A stretch of 26,987 nt of DNA, taken from contig JAZMZK010000058.1 in the NCBI GenBank assembly GCA_045585955.1, forward strand, positions 1 to 26,987. The letters run 5' to 3'. Positions 1 through 6,501 of this stretch are shown piece after piece. The notes below the pieces were generated by a model that had not been told where the DNA came from, made no database searches, and saw only the letters and a list, made by a program, of their open reading frames with translations. Each line of letters opens with the position of its first letter. Within the stretch, counting starts at the first letter, position 1. The position numbers and the translations under genes were made by a program. Source of the DNA: SIG78 sp045585955. GTDB lineage: Bacteria > Verrucomicrobiota > Lentisphaeria > Victivallales > Victivallaceae.

Positions 1-30
1 TCTTGTCTTCCTAAGACCGCTTGGCCTCCG

Positions 31-300
31 ACTTTGGGAGAGTATGGGAGAGTATGGGAGAGTATGGGAGAGTATGGGAGAGTATGGGAGAGTATGGGAG
101 AGTATGGGAGAGTATGGGAGAGTATGGGAGTGTATGGGAGTGTTGCCGCCCTGCATAGCAACATTGTGCGTGGGCGGCGAGCAATACCCAGTGTATGGCT
201 TGCCGGAGCGGCGTGTCTACCGGCACAGCGGGCTTTGCCCGCTTCCCATACATTCCCATACATTCTCATACATTCTCATACATTCTCATATTTTCTCATT
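31..300. repeat. Two facing arrays of 10-bp tandem repeats around a GC-rich hairpin core
   Basis: Positions 41-130 hold nine exact copies of AGTATGGGAG, with degenerate copies at 31-40 and 131-140. Positions 241-290 hold five copies of CATTCYCATA (251-290 plus a variant at 241-250) and a decayed unit at 291-300. Read on the other strand the second unit is TATGRGAATG, so the arrays are roughly inverted relative to each other. The 100-bp core has two hairpins: TTGCCGCCC (143-151) facing GGGCGGC (172-178) and GCAA (181-184), and AGCGGGC/GCCCGCT with a TTT loop (227-243). All frames stay open across the array only because of its repetition, so I call no gene here. The first 353 bases hold nothing else but the terminator at 320-350. 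Confidence 0.9.
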
Positions 301-319
301 TTTACAGACCAACCCACAA

Positions 320-350
320 AAAAAGCACCCCGGTAAAAGGGGTGCTTTTT
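320..350 (-). terminator. Intrinsic terminator of the minus-strand HTH/coiled-coil gene pair
   Basis: A perfect 12-bp stem (AAAAAGCACCCC / GGGGTGCTTTTT) with a 7-nt loop starts just past the stop codon of the small coiled-coil gene. It is followed on the minus strand by a run of seven T. A T-rich tract also follows on the plus strand, so it may work in both directions. Confidence 0.85.
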
Positions 351-353
351 TCT

Positions 354-518
354 TTATGCCTGACAATTCAGTTTTGCGGTAAGATGCTGCTTCCTTTGAT
401 TATACTCATTTTCGATAAGTCGAAATTCTGATTCCAGGAGTTCAAGCTCCTGTAAAACTTCGAGCCGGTCTTTGGTGCGTTCCAGTTCATTGGTGAGTTC
501 TGACGACGGATTTGACAT
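354..518 (-). CDS. Small coiled-coil protein (54 aa), unknown function
   Basis: I do not recognise this protein. It starts at ATG 518 behind a clear GGAGG ribosome binding site eight to nine bases upstream and ends at TAA 356-354, next to the terminator. The product is 54 residues, rich in Glu, Leu, Arg and Gln. Most of its length (about residues 8-48) shows heptad-like hydrophobic spacing, so a coiled coil or long helix that oligomerises or binds a partner is likely. It overlaps the last 151 bases of the upstream HTH ORF in another reading frame. In the overlap this frame has the more protein-like composition. The two genes share one promoter and terminator and probably act together. Alternatively, the segment is the true C-terminus of the upstream protein, reached by a -1 frameshift. 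Confidence 0.6.
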   Translation of the reverse strand: MSNPSSELTNELERTKDRLEVLQELELLESEFRLIENEYNQRKQHLTAKLNCQA

Positions 519-994
519 ACTGCCTCCATAAATGTTAATTGTTTTTTCTGCCGGCTTTTGCGTTCGTGGTTGGCGAGCAACCTGGCTATTTCCGGATTTT
601 CTCTGCATTTTCGGCGTATCGCCTGTTGTACTGCCTGCCGGGAGGTGTGGCGTTTGCGGGCGATATCCGACAGGCTTATTTCCGGCGTTTTGACTTTTTC
701 AGCCAAAAGCTCCAACGCCAGTTTATCCAAATTAAGCATGTATACAACTACTTCCAAAAGGTCGTTGCGGGAATACTCCAGCTTTTCGCCGTTGAGTTTC
801 CGTTGTCTTGCCGCAGTGTGTTCGTCGTTGAACATTTGCAATTCCGAATCCTGCAAGGCATCGTCAAAGCTGCTCATACGGTCGGTCAACAGTTCCGTAT
901 TTCCGGCAGTCCGGCACCATTTACTTAATTCACACTTCCGGCAATCGCTCTTTTCTCCGTTGCGATAATTACCGTAACACTTTTTTATAACCAT
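368..994 (-). CDS. Cys-cluster and helix-turn-helix protein (208 aa ORF), putative DNA-binding regulator
   Basis: I do not recognise the family. The start is ATG 994 with AAGGAG upstream. The N-terminus has four Cys in a C-x11-C-x2-C-x5-C arrangement (residues 6, 18, 21, 27), which suggests a zinc or Fe-S site. Around residues 105-130 lies a helix-turn-helix-like segment (SLSDIARKRHTSRQAVQQAI), followed by a basic stretch to about residue 152. The last 50 or so residues overlap the downstream coiled-coil gene in another frame and look less like natural protein, so the functional product may end near residue 152. The promoter is flanked by two matching palindromes, suggesting repression, perhaps by this protein itself. 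The style resembles small phage or plasmid regulators, but no integrase or other phage gene lies nearby. Confidence 0.6.
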   Translation of the reverse strand: MVIKKCYGNYRNGEKSDCRKCELSKWCRTAGNTELLTDRMSSFDDALQDSELQMFNDEHTAARQRKLNGEKLEYSRNDLLEVVVYMLNLDKLALELLAEKVKTPEISLSDIARKRHTSRQAVQQAIRRKCRENPEIARLLANHERKSRQKKQLTFMEAVCQIRRQNSPMNWNAPKTGSKFYRSLNSWNQNFDLSKMSIIKGSSILPQN

Positions 995-1016
995 AAAACT
1001 CCTTTTTTTTGAAAAA

Positions 1017-1032
1017 TTAAGTATTTACTTAA
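1017..1032. promoter_or_regulatory. Operator-like palindrome 1, over the transcription start
   Basis: TTAAGTATTTACTTAA has 7-bp inverted arms around two bases. It covers the region just after the -10 box of the minus-strand promoter, where a bound repressor would block initiation. A nearly identical palindrome lies 52 bp away. Confidence 0.7.
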
Positions 1033-1033
1033 T

Positions 1034-1061
1034 ATTATAGCATAATATTTGAAAAATGCAA
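1034..1061 (-). promoter_or_regulatory. Sigma-70-type promoter for the HTH/coiled-coil pair
   Basis: On the minus strand a -35 TTGCAT (1061-1056), a 16-base spacer and a perfect -10 TATAAT (1039-1034) lie 40 bases upstream of ATG 994. The promoter sits between two palindromic sites. Confidence 0.75.
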
Positions 1062-1068
1062 GAAAAAA

Positions 1069-1084
1069 TTAAGTAATCACTTAA
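1069..1084. promoter_or_regulatory. Operator-like palindrome 2, upstream of the -35 box
   Basis: TTAAGTAATCACTTAA shares the TTAAGT/ACTTAA arms and 16-bp length of the other palindrome. It lies eight bases upstream of the -35 box. The 52-bp centre-to-centre distance is about five helical turns, which suits cooperative binding of two dimers or looping. Confidence 0.7.
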
Positions 1085-1188
1085 TAAATATGGAATGCGT
1101 ATCTTCTTTTTTTAAGTTTTTTCTTAATAATTGCTTTTTTTGTCAATTTTCTGCTCACTGATTTTTATTGATTTGCCGGTAAAATGAT

Positions 1189-1216
1189 TTGCAAAAATAT
1201 TCTGGAATGTTATATT
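1189..1216 (+). promoter_or_regulatory. Predicted promoter of the glycoside-hydrolase-like gene
   Basis: TTGCAA (1189-1194), a 16-base spacer and TATATT (1211-1216) precede the gene, leaving a short leader with AGGAG at 1240-1244 before ATG 1250. Confidence 0.6.
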
Positions 1217-1249
1217 TATCATAAACCTTAAAAATAAACAGGAGTTGCT

Positions 1250-3370
1250 ATGAGTAAAGTAGAACGCAATTACGAGTTCCGTGAACGGATAAATCAGGTG
1301 CATTTTGCCAACCGTCGTGATGCCGCAGTCAAGGCATCTGCCAACGAAGTGGAAGTGACTTCGGCGTGGAAGATCGTCTATCCCGCCGACGGCGACGCCC
1401 GTATGGTCAATGCCGCAAAAGATTTGCAGGAATATCTGGAAGTATCCATGGATCTTGCTCTGACCGTGGGCACCACTGCCGCCGCCGGTCAGAAGGTCAT
1501 CAAGCTGGAGTTGGATAAAACTCTTGAAGGCGTGCGTACCTACCGGCTGGATGTGACCGGCGATGCCATCACCGTAGCCGGTGCCGACGAAAAAGGCATT
1601 ATTGCAGGCTGTATATATATAGAAGACTTGATGAACCTTAAAGAAGCCCCGGTGCTGGCGATCGGTTCCGAAGTGCGCAAACCTTTGATCGGCTTGCGTA
1701 TGGTGCACTCCGGCTGGGGTATCGACCTGTTTCCCAGCGAACACCTTAAAGCTATGGCACACGCCGGTTTCACCTGTGCAGTGGTCTTTATTACCGGTAT
1801 TGACCGCACCAATGTCGGTACGCTGGATGTAAACGATGTGATCGACCGGGCATGGCTCTACGGCTTGGATGTGATGCTCTACGCCTATTTGCCCAGCTAC
1901 AAACACCCCGCCGAACCGGATGCAGCGGCATTCTTTGAAGGGGTCTACACCAAACTTTTCAACTATTACCCCAAAGCTCTGGGCGTGATGCTGGTGGGCG
2001 AATCTGCTGAATTTCCCAGCCGTGACCCCCGCACCACCGGCCGCCGCAAGCGGGAAAGCATTGTTGACGGCATACCCACCACCAAGCCCAGCCCCGGCTG
2101 GTGGCCTTGCAGCGACTACCCGGATTGGCTCAAGTGCGTTTGCGATGCGGCACACAAAGCCAAGCCCGACGCCATGGTTATTTTCAATACCTATAACTGG
2201 TACTGGGCAAGCGAAGATGTCCGCCGGGAATTTCTGGAAAGAGTCCCCAAAGAAGTCACCATCCAGATCACCTTCGATATCGGCAAAGAGCTGGTTCGGG
2301 AAAATCTGCTCTGTCAGGTGCGGGATTACAGTATCTCCGCCGATGAGCCCAGCGATTACTTCAAAAGCGAGTGCAAGATCGCTCACGAATTGGGTTTGAG
2401 CATCTTGAGTACCGCCAACACCGCCGGTTTGACCTGGGATTTCGGTACTGTACCCTATGTGCCGGTTCCCCAGCAGTGGATCAGACGATTTGAAGTGCTG
2501 GAAAAGGCACGGCAGGATTGGAATGTTGACAGCTACTACGACAACCACCACTACGGCTGGTGGCCTTCGGTAGTCACCGATTTGGGCAAATTCGCCTTCT
2601 GGAGCCCCCGGATGGATCTGTTGGATATGCTCAAAAAGCTGGCAGTGCGTGATTTCGGCGCCGAAGCGGCGGATGCCGTGCTGAAAGTGTGGGATCTCTG
2701 GAGCGATGCCATGAAAAATGATTATGTGGCAAGCAACGAAGAACAGTACGGCCCCATGCGGGTAGGACCTTCTTATCCGCTGATTTTCCACCCCAATATC
2801 ACCCGTACCATGGGCGGCAAGGAGATCAAATTCCCCACCACCGAAGGTGCGCATTTCGGCTGGCATATTATCAAAACCATGTATCAACCCTACGAAAGTG
2901 CCCGTCAGGCACCCGGATTTTTGCGTTTCCCGGTGGAACTGCGGGCGTTGGAACGGCTCCACGAAAAGTTTGCCCGGGGCGTGGCAGAGTTGGAAAAACT
3001 CCGCAATGTGGTTCCGGAACGCAAGCTGGAAAAGCTGGAAGAACAGATCCGTCTGGGCAAATACATCACTTGCAACTGTGCCACGGCAAAGTGTGTTAAA
3101 GAGTGGTATATGCTCAATATCAAACTGCTGGGCTGCACCGATAAGGCCGAAGCCAACAGCATACTTGATAAGCTGGAAGCTATGGCGAAGGCAGAAATCA
3201 AAAATGCCGAAAGTGCCATCCCGTTGGTGGATGCCGATTCCCGTCTGGGCTGGGAACCCTCCATGGAATATGTGACCGACCGCTGGCACATCGAGTGGAA
3301 GATCCGACAGGTCAACTACATGCTGGGCGAAATAAAAGAGTTCCGTGATCTGGTGAATTTGCAGATCTGA
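1250..3370 (+). CDS. Putative glycoside hydrolase with GH20/GH67-type N-terminal domain and TIM-barrel-like core
   Basis: The 706-aa product has no signal peptide or membrane segment and should be cytoplasmic. Residues about 35-135 resemble the non-catalytic alpha/beta domain that precedes GH20 hexosaminidase and GH67 alpha-glucuronidase barrels; the pattern YRLDVTGDAITVAGADEKGI is typical. From about residue 145 (GLRMVHSGWGIDLFP) a barrel-like region follows, with a candidate acidic pair at E251 and E254 (LVGESAEF) and many Trp/Tyr as in sugar clefts. The C-terminal 130 residues are helical. The gene has its own promoter and terminator, so it is monocistronic. AGGAG at 1240-1244 supports the ATG. 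The substrate cannot be assigned; cleavage of an imported oligosaccharide or glucuronide is an inference from domain style. Confidence 0.6.
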   Translation: MSKVERNYEFRERINQVHFANRRDAAVKASANEVEVTSAWKIVYPADGDARMVNAAKDLQEYLEVSMDLALTVGTTAAAGQKVIKLELDKTLEGVRTYRLDVTGDAITVAGADEKGIIAGCIYIEDLMNLKEAPVLAIGSEVRKPLIGLRMVHSGWGIDLFPSEHLKAMAHAGFTCAVVFITGIDRTNVGTLDVNDVIDRAWLYGLDVMLYAYLPSYKHPAEPDAAAFFEGVYTKLFNYYPKALGVMLVGESAEFPSRDPRTTGRRKRESIVDGIPTTKPSPGWWPCSDYPDWLKCVCDAAHKAKPDAMVIFNTYNWYWASEDVRREFLERVPKEVTIQITFDIGKELVRENLLCQVRDYSISADEPSDYFKSECKIAHELGLSILSTANTAGLTWDFGTVPYVPVPQQWIRRFEVLEKARQDWNVDSYYDNHHYGWWPSVVTDLGKFAFWSPRMDLLDMLKKLAVRDFGAEAADAVLKVWDLWSDAMKNDYVASNEEQYGPMRVGPSYPLIFHPNITRTMGGKEIKFPTTEGAHFGWHIIKTMYQPYESARQAPGFLRFPVELRALERLHEKFARGVAELEKLRNVVPERKLEKLEEQIRLGKYITCNCATAKCVKEWYMLNIKLLGCTDKAEANSILDKLEAMAKAEIKNAESAIPLVDADSRLGWEPSMEYVTDRWHIEWKIRQVNYMLGEIKEFRDLVNLQI

Positions 3371-3399
3371 AGAACAAACGCTGCGGTCAAGTAATAATT

Positions 3400-3439
3400 C
3401 CGGCAGACGGTAAAACATAAGCCGTCTGCCGGTTTTTTT
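3400..3439 (+). terminator. Intrinsic terminator after the glycoside-hydrolase-like gene
   Basis: CCGGCAGACGG (3400-3410) pairs with CCGTCTGCCGG (3422-3432) across an 11-base loop and is followed by seven T. Confidence 0.92.
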
Positions 3440-3474
3440 ATATTTTTTTCAAGGTAAATTTGCAAAAAAGCCCC

Positions 3475-3504
3475 TTGAACTGTATCTTATTATATAAGTA
3501 CAAT
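3475..3504 (+). promoter_or_regulatory. Predicted nadA promoter
   Basis: TTGAAC (3475-3480), an 18-base spacer and TACAAT (3499-3504) lie just after the preceding terminator. AGGAG at 3507-3511 would then fall within the first bases of the transcript, so the true start point may lie slightly upstream; TATAAG at 3493-3498 is another -10 candidate. Confidence 0.4.
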
Positions 3505-3521
3505 GCAGGAGAATGTGAATA

Positions 3522-4433
3522 ATGACCAATCAGGATATCGTTAAAAGAATAAATGACTTGCGTGTAAAGCACAATGCAGTGATCCTTGCCCACAATTATG
3601 TTTTGGGCGAAGTGCAGGATATAGCCGACTTTGTGGGCGATTCGCTGGAGTTGAGCATCAAAGCGGCGGCGACCCAAGCCCCGGTGATAGTTTTCTGTGG
3701 GGTGTCGTTTATGGCGGAAACCGCCAAGCTGCTTGCTCCCAACTCCACCGTGCTGTTGCCGGAAGTTTCCGCCGGCTGCCCCATGGCGGATATGGCAAGT
3801 GCCGAAGCAGTGCAGGCGTTGCGGAAAGAGCATCCCGACGCAGTTTTTGTAGCTTATGTGAATACCACCGCAGCTGTAAAGGCGGAAGTGGATATCTGCT
3901 GCACCTCTGCCAATGCCGAAAAGATCGTTTCTTCCATTCCGGAAGATAAAGAGATAGTTTTTCTGCCCGACCAGAATCTGGGGGGCAATGTTATGAAAAA
4001 GCTGAACCGTGAAATGATCCTTTTCCCCGGCTACTGCCCCACCCATCACCGGGTAACGCCGGAGCAGCTGGATGCCATGCGTCAGCAGTACCCCGATGCG
4101 CCGATCATGGTGCATCCCGAGTGCCCGGTGGAAGTTACGGCAAAAGCCGATGCAGCATTGAGTACCGGCGGAATGTTGAAGTTTGTGAAAGAAAGCCCCG
4201 CCAAACAGATCATTGTCGGCACCGAAAGCGGCATCATCCACCGGCTGCGGAAAGAAAATCCCGATAAGGAATTCATAGCTCTGGCACCGGCACCCCGCTG
4301 TATGAATATGAAGAAGATAACGCTGGAAAGCGTTTTGAAAAGTCTGGAAGAAATGCAGACCCCGGTGGAGCTGCCCCAAGCCATGATCCAGCGGGCAAAG
4401 CTCCCGATTGAGCGGATGCTGGCAGTAAAATAA
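3522..4433 (+). CDS. nadA: Quinolinate synthase NadA
   Basis: NadA condenses iminoaspartate with dihydroxyacetone phosphate to give quinolinate, the precursor of NAD, using a [4Fe-4S] cluster in the cytoplasm. The 303-aa product has the usual length of the short form. The three expected cluster Cys are C86 (SAGCPMADM), C172 (GYCPTHH) and C260 (APRCMNM). Substrate-site motifs include HNY at 24-26 and HPEC at 198-201. AGGAG at 3507-3511 precedes ATG 3522. nadB and nadC are not adjacent, so the gene stands alone. The family assignment is secure. Confidence 0.97.
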   Translation: MTNQDIVKRINDLRVKHNAVILAHNYVLGEVQDIADFVGDSLELSIKAAATQAPVIVFCGVSFMAETAKLLAPNSTVLLPEVSAGCPMADMASAEAVQALRKEHPDAVFVAYVNTTAAVKAEVDICCTSANAEKIVSSIPEDKEIVFLPDQNLGGNVMKKLNREMILFPGYCPTHHRVTPEQLDAMRQQYPDAPIMVHPECPVEVTAKADAALSTGGMLKFVKESPAKQIIVGTESGIIHRLRKENPDKEFIALAPAPRCMNMKKITLESVLKSLEEMQTPVELPQAMIQRAKLPIERMLAVK

Positions 4434-4466
4434 GGTTTTTTCGGTAAAAAAGCGGCTGAAAAAACC
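4434..4466 (+). terminator. Possible weak terminator after nadA
   Basis: GGTTTTTTC (4434-4442) and GAAAAAACC (4458-4466) form a perfect 9-bp stem immediately after the stop codon, but the stem is A/T-rich and no strong T-run follows. Confidence 0.45.
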
Positions 4467-4475
4467 ATTTATGCC

Positions 4476-4504
4476 TTGACAAACAGCAGTTTTTCGTGTA
4501 AATT
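4476..4504 (+). promoter_or_regulatory. Strong sigma-70-type promoter of the first prepilin-like gene
   Basis: A consensus -35 TTGACA (4476-4481), a 17-base spacer and TAAATT (4499-4504) lie about 45 bases upstream of ATG 4551. Confidence 0.75.
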
Positions 4505-4550
4505 AGCCCTGAAAAAACAGTTTGACCCCTTTAACAAGAGGAGAAGAAAA

Positions 4551-5168
4551 ATGAAAAAACAATTTACCCTTATCGAACTATTGGTGGTGATCGCCATCAT
4601 CGCAATTCTCGCAGCCATGCTGCTGCCTGCTTTGAGCGCAGCCCGGGAAAGTGCCAGAAACACCAGCTGCATAAATCTGTTGAGCCAGATCGGCAAAGCC
4701 AGCATTATGTACAGTAATAATAACGGCGGTGCATTGCCCGGCAGAACAAACTCTAATGCAACCGGTAACAGATCTTGGCACAGTGCCAGTGATCCGGCTT
4801 ACCGCATGATGCGTGGCGGTTACCTTACCGGCGAGCGTCACACCATTGCTGCCGACGACTGCGATAAGTATTTCAAATGTCCGACCGACTTGAATAGTGA
4901 GTATACTGTTTCCGGAACCAGTGGAGATATCTCTTACAAGTGGTATCTTAATTTTGGTAGCGATGCGACTGGTATTGATCGTCGTGGTATTGTTGGCAGA
5001 GATAATCCCAACTGTGCTATCTGGAGCGATATCGTGCAGTACGGCGCTACGACCCCGTCAGGTAATCACCCGGCTGTATCCAATGTGCTGTATCTCGGCG
5101 GCAATGTCGGAACCCGTGAATATGAATTCGACAGTGTGCCTACTGCCAATCAGCTTGATGCCAACTGA
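4551..5168 (+). CDS. Prepilin-like secreted protein with H-X9-GG variant motif
   Basis: The 205-aa product begins with a short basic leader (MKKQ) and then FTLIELLVVIAIIAILAAML, the conserved hydrophobic helix of type IV prepilins and pseudopilins with Glu at +5. The rest is an extracytoplasmic domain rich in Asn, Ser and Gly. Near the C-terminus the phylum-typical H-X9-DG motif appears as NHPAVSNVLYLGG, so Asp is replaced by Gly. The residue before the cleavage site is Gln rather than the usual Gly. I chose ATG 4551 because AGGAG lies at 4539-4543; an upstream TTG would start inside the -35 box. Lentisphaerota genomes encode large families of such proteins. Their function is unknown; surface display or an envelope role is inferred. 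The gene is monocistronic. Confidence 0.85.
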   Translation: MKKQFTLIELLVVIAIIAILAAMLLPALSAARESARNTSCINLLSQIGKASIMYSNNNGGALPGRTNSNATGNRSWHSASDPAYRMMRGGYLTGERHTIAADDCDKYFKCPTDLNSEYTVSGTSGDISYKWYLNFGSDATGIDRRGIVGRDNPNCAIWSDIVQYGATTPSGNHPAVSNVLYLGGNVGTREYEFDSVPTANQLDAN

Positions 5169-5183
5169 TTTAAGGTGTTTTTC

Positions 5184-5215
5184 AAGCGGTGCAAAAATTT
5201 GCACCGCTTTTTTTG
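5184..5215 (+). terminator. Intrinsic terminator after the first prepilin-like gene
   Basis: A perfect 12-bp stem, AAGCGGTGCAAA / TTTGCACCGCTT, with a two-base loop is followed by a T-run. Confidence 0.93.
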
Positions 5216-5216
5216 T

Positions 5217-5449
5217 GGCGTGGAAAACTGACGAAAACGGACGAAAACGGACTCTGCCGTGCATGCATGGCACTGTCAGCCGGTAGCTGCTCCAACCCAT
5301 GTAAGCAAAAACCAGCGTAAAGCCCGCCAACAGCAATTTGGCGGCAAGAACAGTCCGTAAACATCCGTACCAATCCGTACAACTCCGTACCGCCGCCATC
5401 AACCGTGTAGCCGGGCTTGCCCCAACCATTTAAAAAAACAGAAAAAAAT
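5217..5449. repeat. Intergenic tandem-array element, copy 2 (10-bp units)
   Basis: This gap before rpsB contains no gene. An array of ACGAAAACGG units (5221-5253, period 10) faces a second array with TCCGTA at 5354, 5364, 5374 and 5384 (period 10). The core between them includes a hairpin, CCGCCAA/TTGGCGG (5324-5344). On the minus strand the right-hand part reads: conserved flank GGGGCAAGCCCGGC and ACGGTTGATGGCGGC (5423-5392), then the array, then CTTGCCGCCAAATTGCTG and the rest of the core. The same flank-array-core order occurs on the plus strand at 7546-7654 with a different repeat unit. Confidence 0.8.
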
Positions 5450-5478
5450 TTGTCATTTGCAAGTTGTTGGTGTATATT
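5450..5478 (+). promoter_or_regulatory. rpsB-tsf promoter
   Basis: TTGTCA (5450-5455), a 17-base spacer and TATATT (5473-5478) lie about 110 bases upstream of rpsB. Confidence 0.7.
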
Positions 5479-5589
5479 ATAGCTCCGATTTTCTGTGATC
5501 GGAAAATTAAAACTCGTTAACCACCAAACACCCGGGCGGGCTGAAAAGCGTAAAAAGAGTCCGTCGCAACGCAAGAAAGGAAGTGCAAA
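5479..5589 (+). promoter_or_regulatory. rpsB 5' leader with hairpin
   Basis: About 100 bases of untranslated leader precede rpsB. It begins with a small stem, TCCGAT/ATCGGA, around 5484-5502. Long leaders before rpsB often carry an S2 autoregulatory site, but I cannot show that here beyond the length and the hairpin. Confidence 0.35.
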
Positions 5590-6471
5590 ATGGGTAAAAT
5601 CACGATTAACGATCTTATGGAAGCCGGTTGTCATTTCGGACACCAGACCCGCCGCTGGAACCCCAAGATGAAGGAATTTGTCTACGGTGCCCGCAACGGT
5701 ATCAGCATTATTGACCTGACCAAAACCATGCATCAGCTGGCCAATGCATGCAACTTCCTCGGCAATGTCGTTGCCAAGGGTGGGGATATCCTCTTTGTCG
5801 GTACCAAGCGTCAGGCTCAGGAAGTGATCCGCAGTCTGGCTGCCGAAACCGGCATGTACTATGTTGCAGAACGCTGGATGGGCGGTATGCTCACCAACAA
5901 CGTCACCATCCGCAAGAGCATCACCAAGATGATCGAATCTGACAAACTGCTGGCTGACGAAGAAGCCACCAGCAAGCTCAAGAAAAAAGAGATCGTCATG
6001 CTCACCCGTGACAATCAGAAGCTGCACAACAACCTCGACGGTATTGCTGAAATGAAGAAGCTGCCCGCCGCTATGTTCATTATCGACGTCTGCCACGACG
6101 ATATCGCCGTGCGTGAAGCCGCCAAGCTGAACATTCCGATCGTGGCTATCTGCGATACCAACGCCGACCCCGATCTCATTGACTATCCCATCGTTGCCAA
6201 CGACGATGCTGTCAAATCTCTGCAGGTCATCACCGATGTCGTCCGTGACGCCATCATGACCGCCAAAGAAGTCTACAACAAGAGCGTTGTGGAAGCTGCC
6301 ACCGCCAAGGGCGCTGCTGAAAAGATCGCTGCCGAAGCTGATGCCGAAGCCGAAGATAAGGCTGCTGCTCCCAAGGCCCGCCGCCCCCGCAAGGCTGCCG
6401 CTGAAGGCGAAGCCAAACGCGCTCCCCGCAAAAAGGCTGCTCCCAAAGCTGAAGAAGCCAAGGCTGAATAA
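5590..6471 (+). CDS. rpsB: 30S ribosomal protein S2
   Basis: S2 joins the back of the 30S head late in assembly and is needed for S1 binding. The 293-aa product has the S2 core through about residue 228, including CHFGHQTRRWNPKM near the N-terminus and AERWMGGMLTN. It then has an added tail of about 65 residues rich in Ala, Lys, Glu and Arg with no predicted fold, longer than in E. coli (241 aa). AAAGGAAG lies just before ATG 5590. tsf follows after 30 bases, the usual rpsB-tsf operon. The tail resembles the Ala/Lys/Glu tail on S16 in this window and seems to be a lineage trait. Confidence 0.98.
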   Translation: MGKITINDLMEAGCHFGHQTRRWNPKMKEFVYGARNGISIIDLTKTMHQLANACNFLGNVVAKGGDILFVGTKRQAQEVIRSLAAETGMYYVAERWMGGMLTNNVTIRKSITKMIESDKLLADEEATSKLKKKEIVMLTRDNQKLHNNLDGIAEMKKLPAAMFIIDVCHDDIAVREAAKLNIPIVAICDTNADPDLIDYPIVANDDAVKSLQVITDVVRDAIMTAKEVYNKSVVEAATAKGAAEKIAAEADAEAEDKAAAPKARRPRKAAAEGEAKRAPRKKAAPKAEEAKAE

Positions 6472-6501
6472 TCAAAGAATTTTTAAGGAGATCAATATAA
6501 A

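Noticed and set aside
31..140. CRISPR array
   Set aside because: The units are 10 bp and directly abutting, with no spacers and no cas genes nearby.
11..382. Short frames of 82-112 codons crossing the 10-bp arrays
   Set aside because: A 10-bp unit without stop codons keeps several frames open; the products are only repeats and have no start signals.
1124..3418. 764-codon open frame on the minus strand opposite the glycoside-hydrolase-like gene
   Set aside because: It mirrors the codon pattern of the plus-strand gene, is rich in His, Phe, Gln and Gly with no family pattern, and has no ribosome binding site.
4476..4550. Upstream TTG start of the first prepilin-like frame
   Set aside because: It begins inside the -35 box; AGGAG and the conserved MKKQFTLIE start support ATG 4551.
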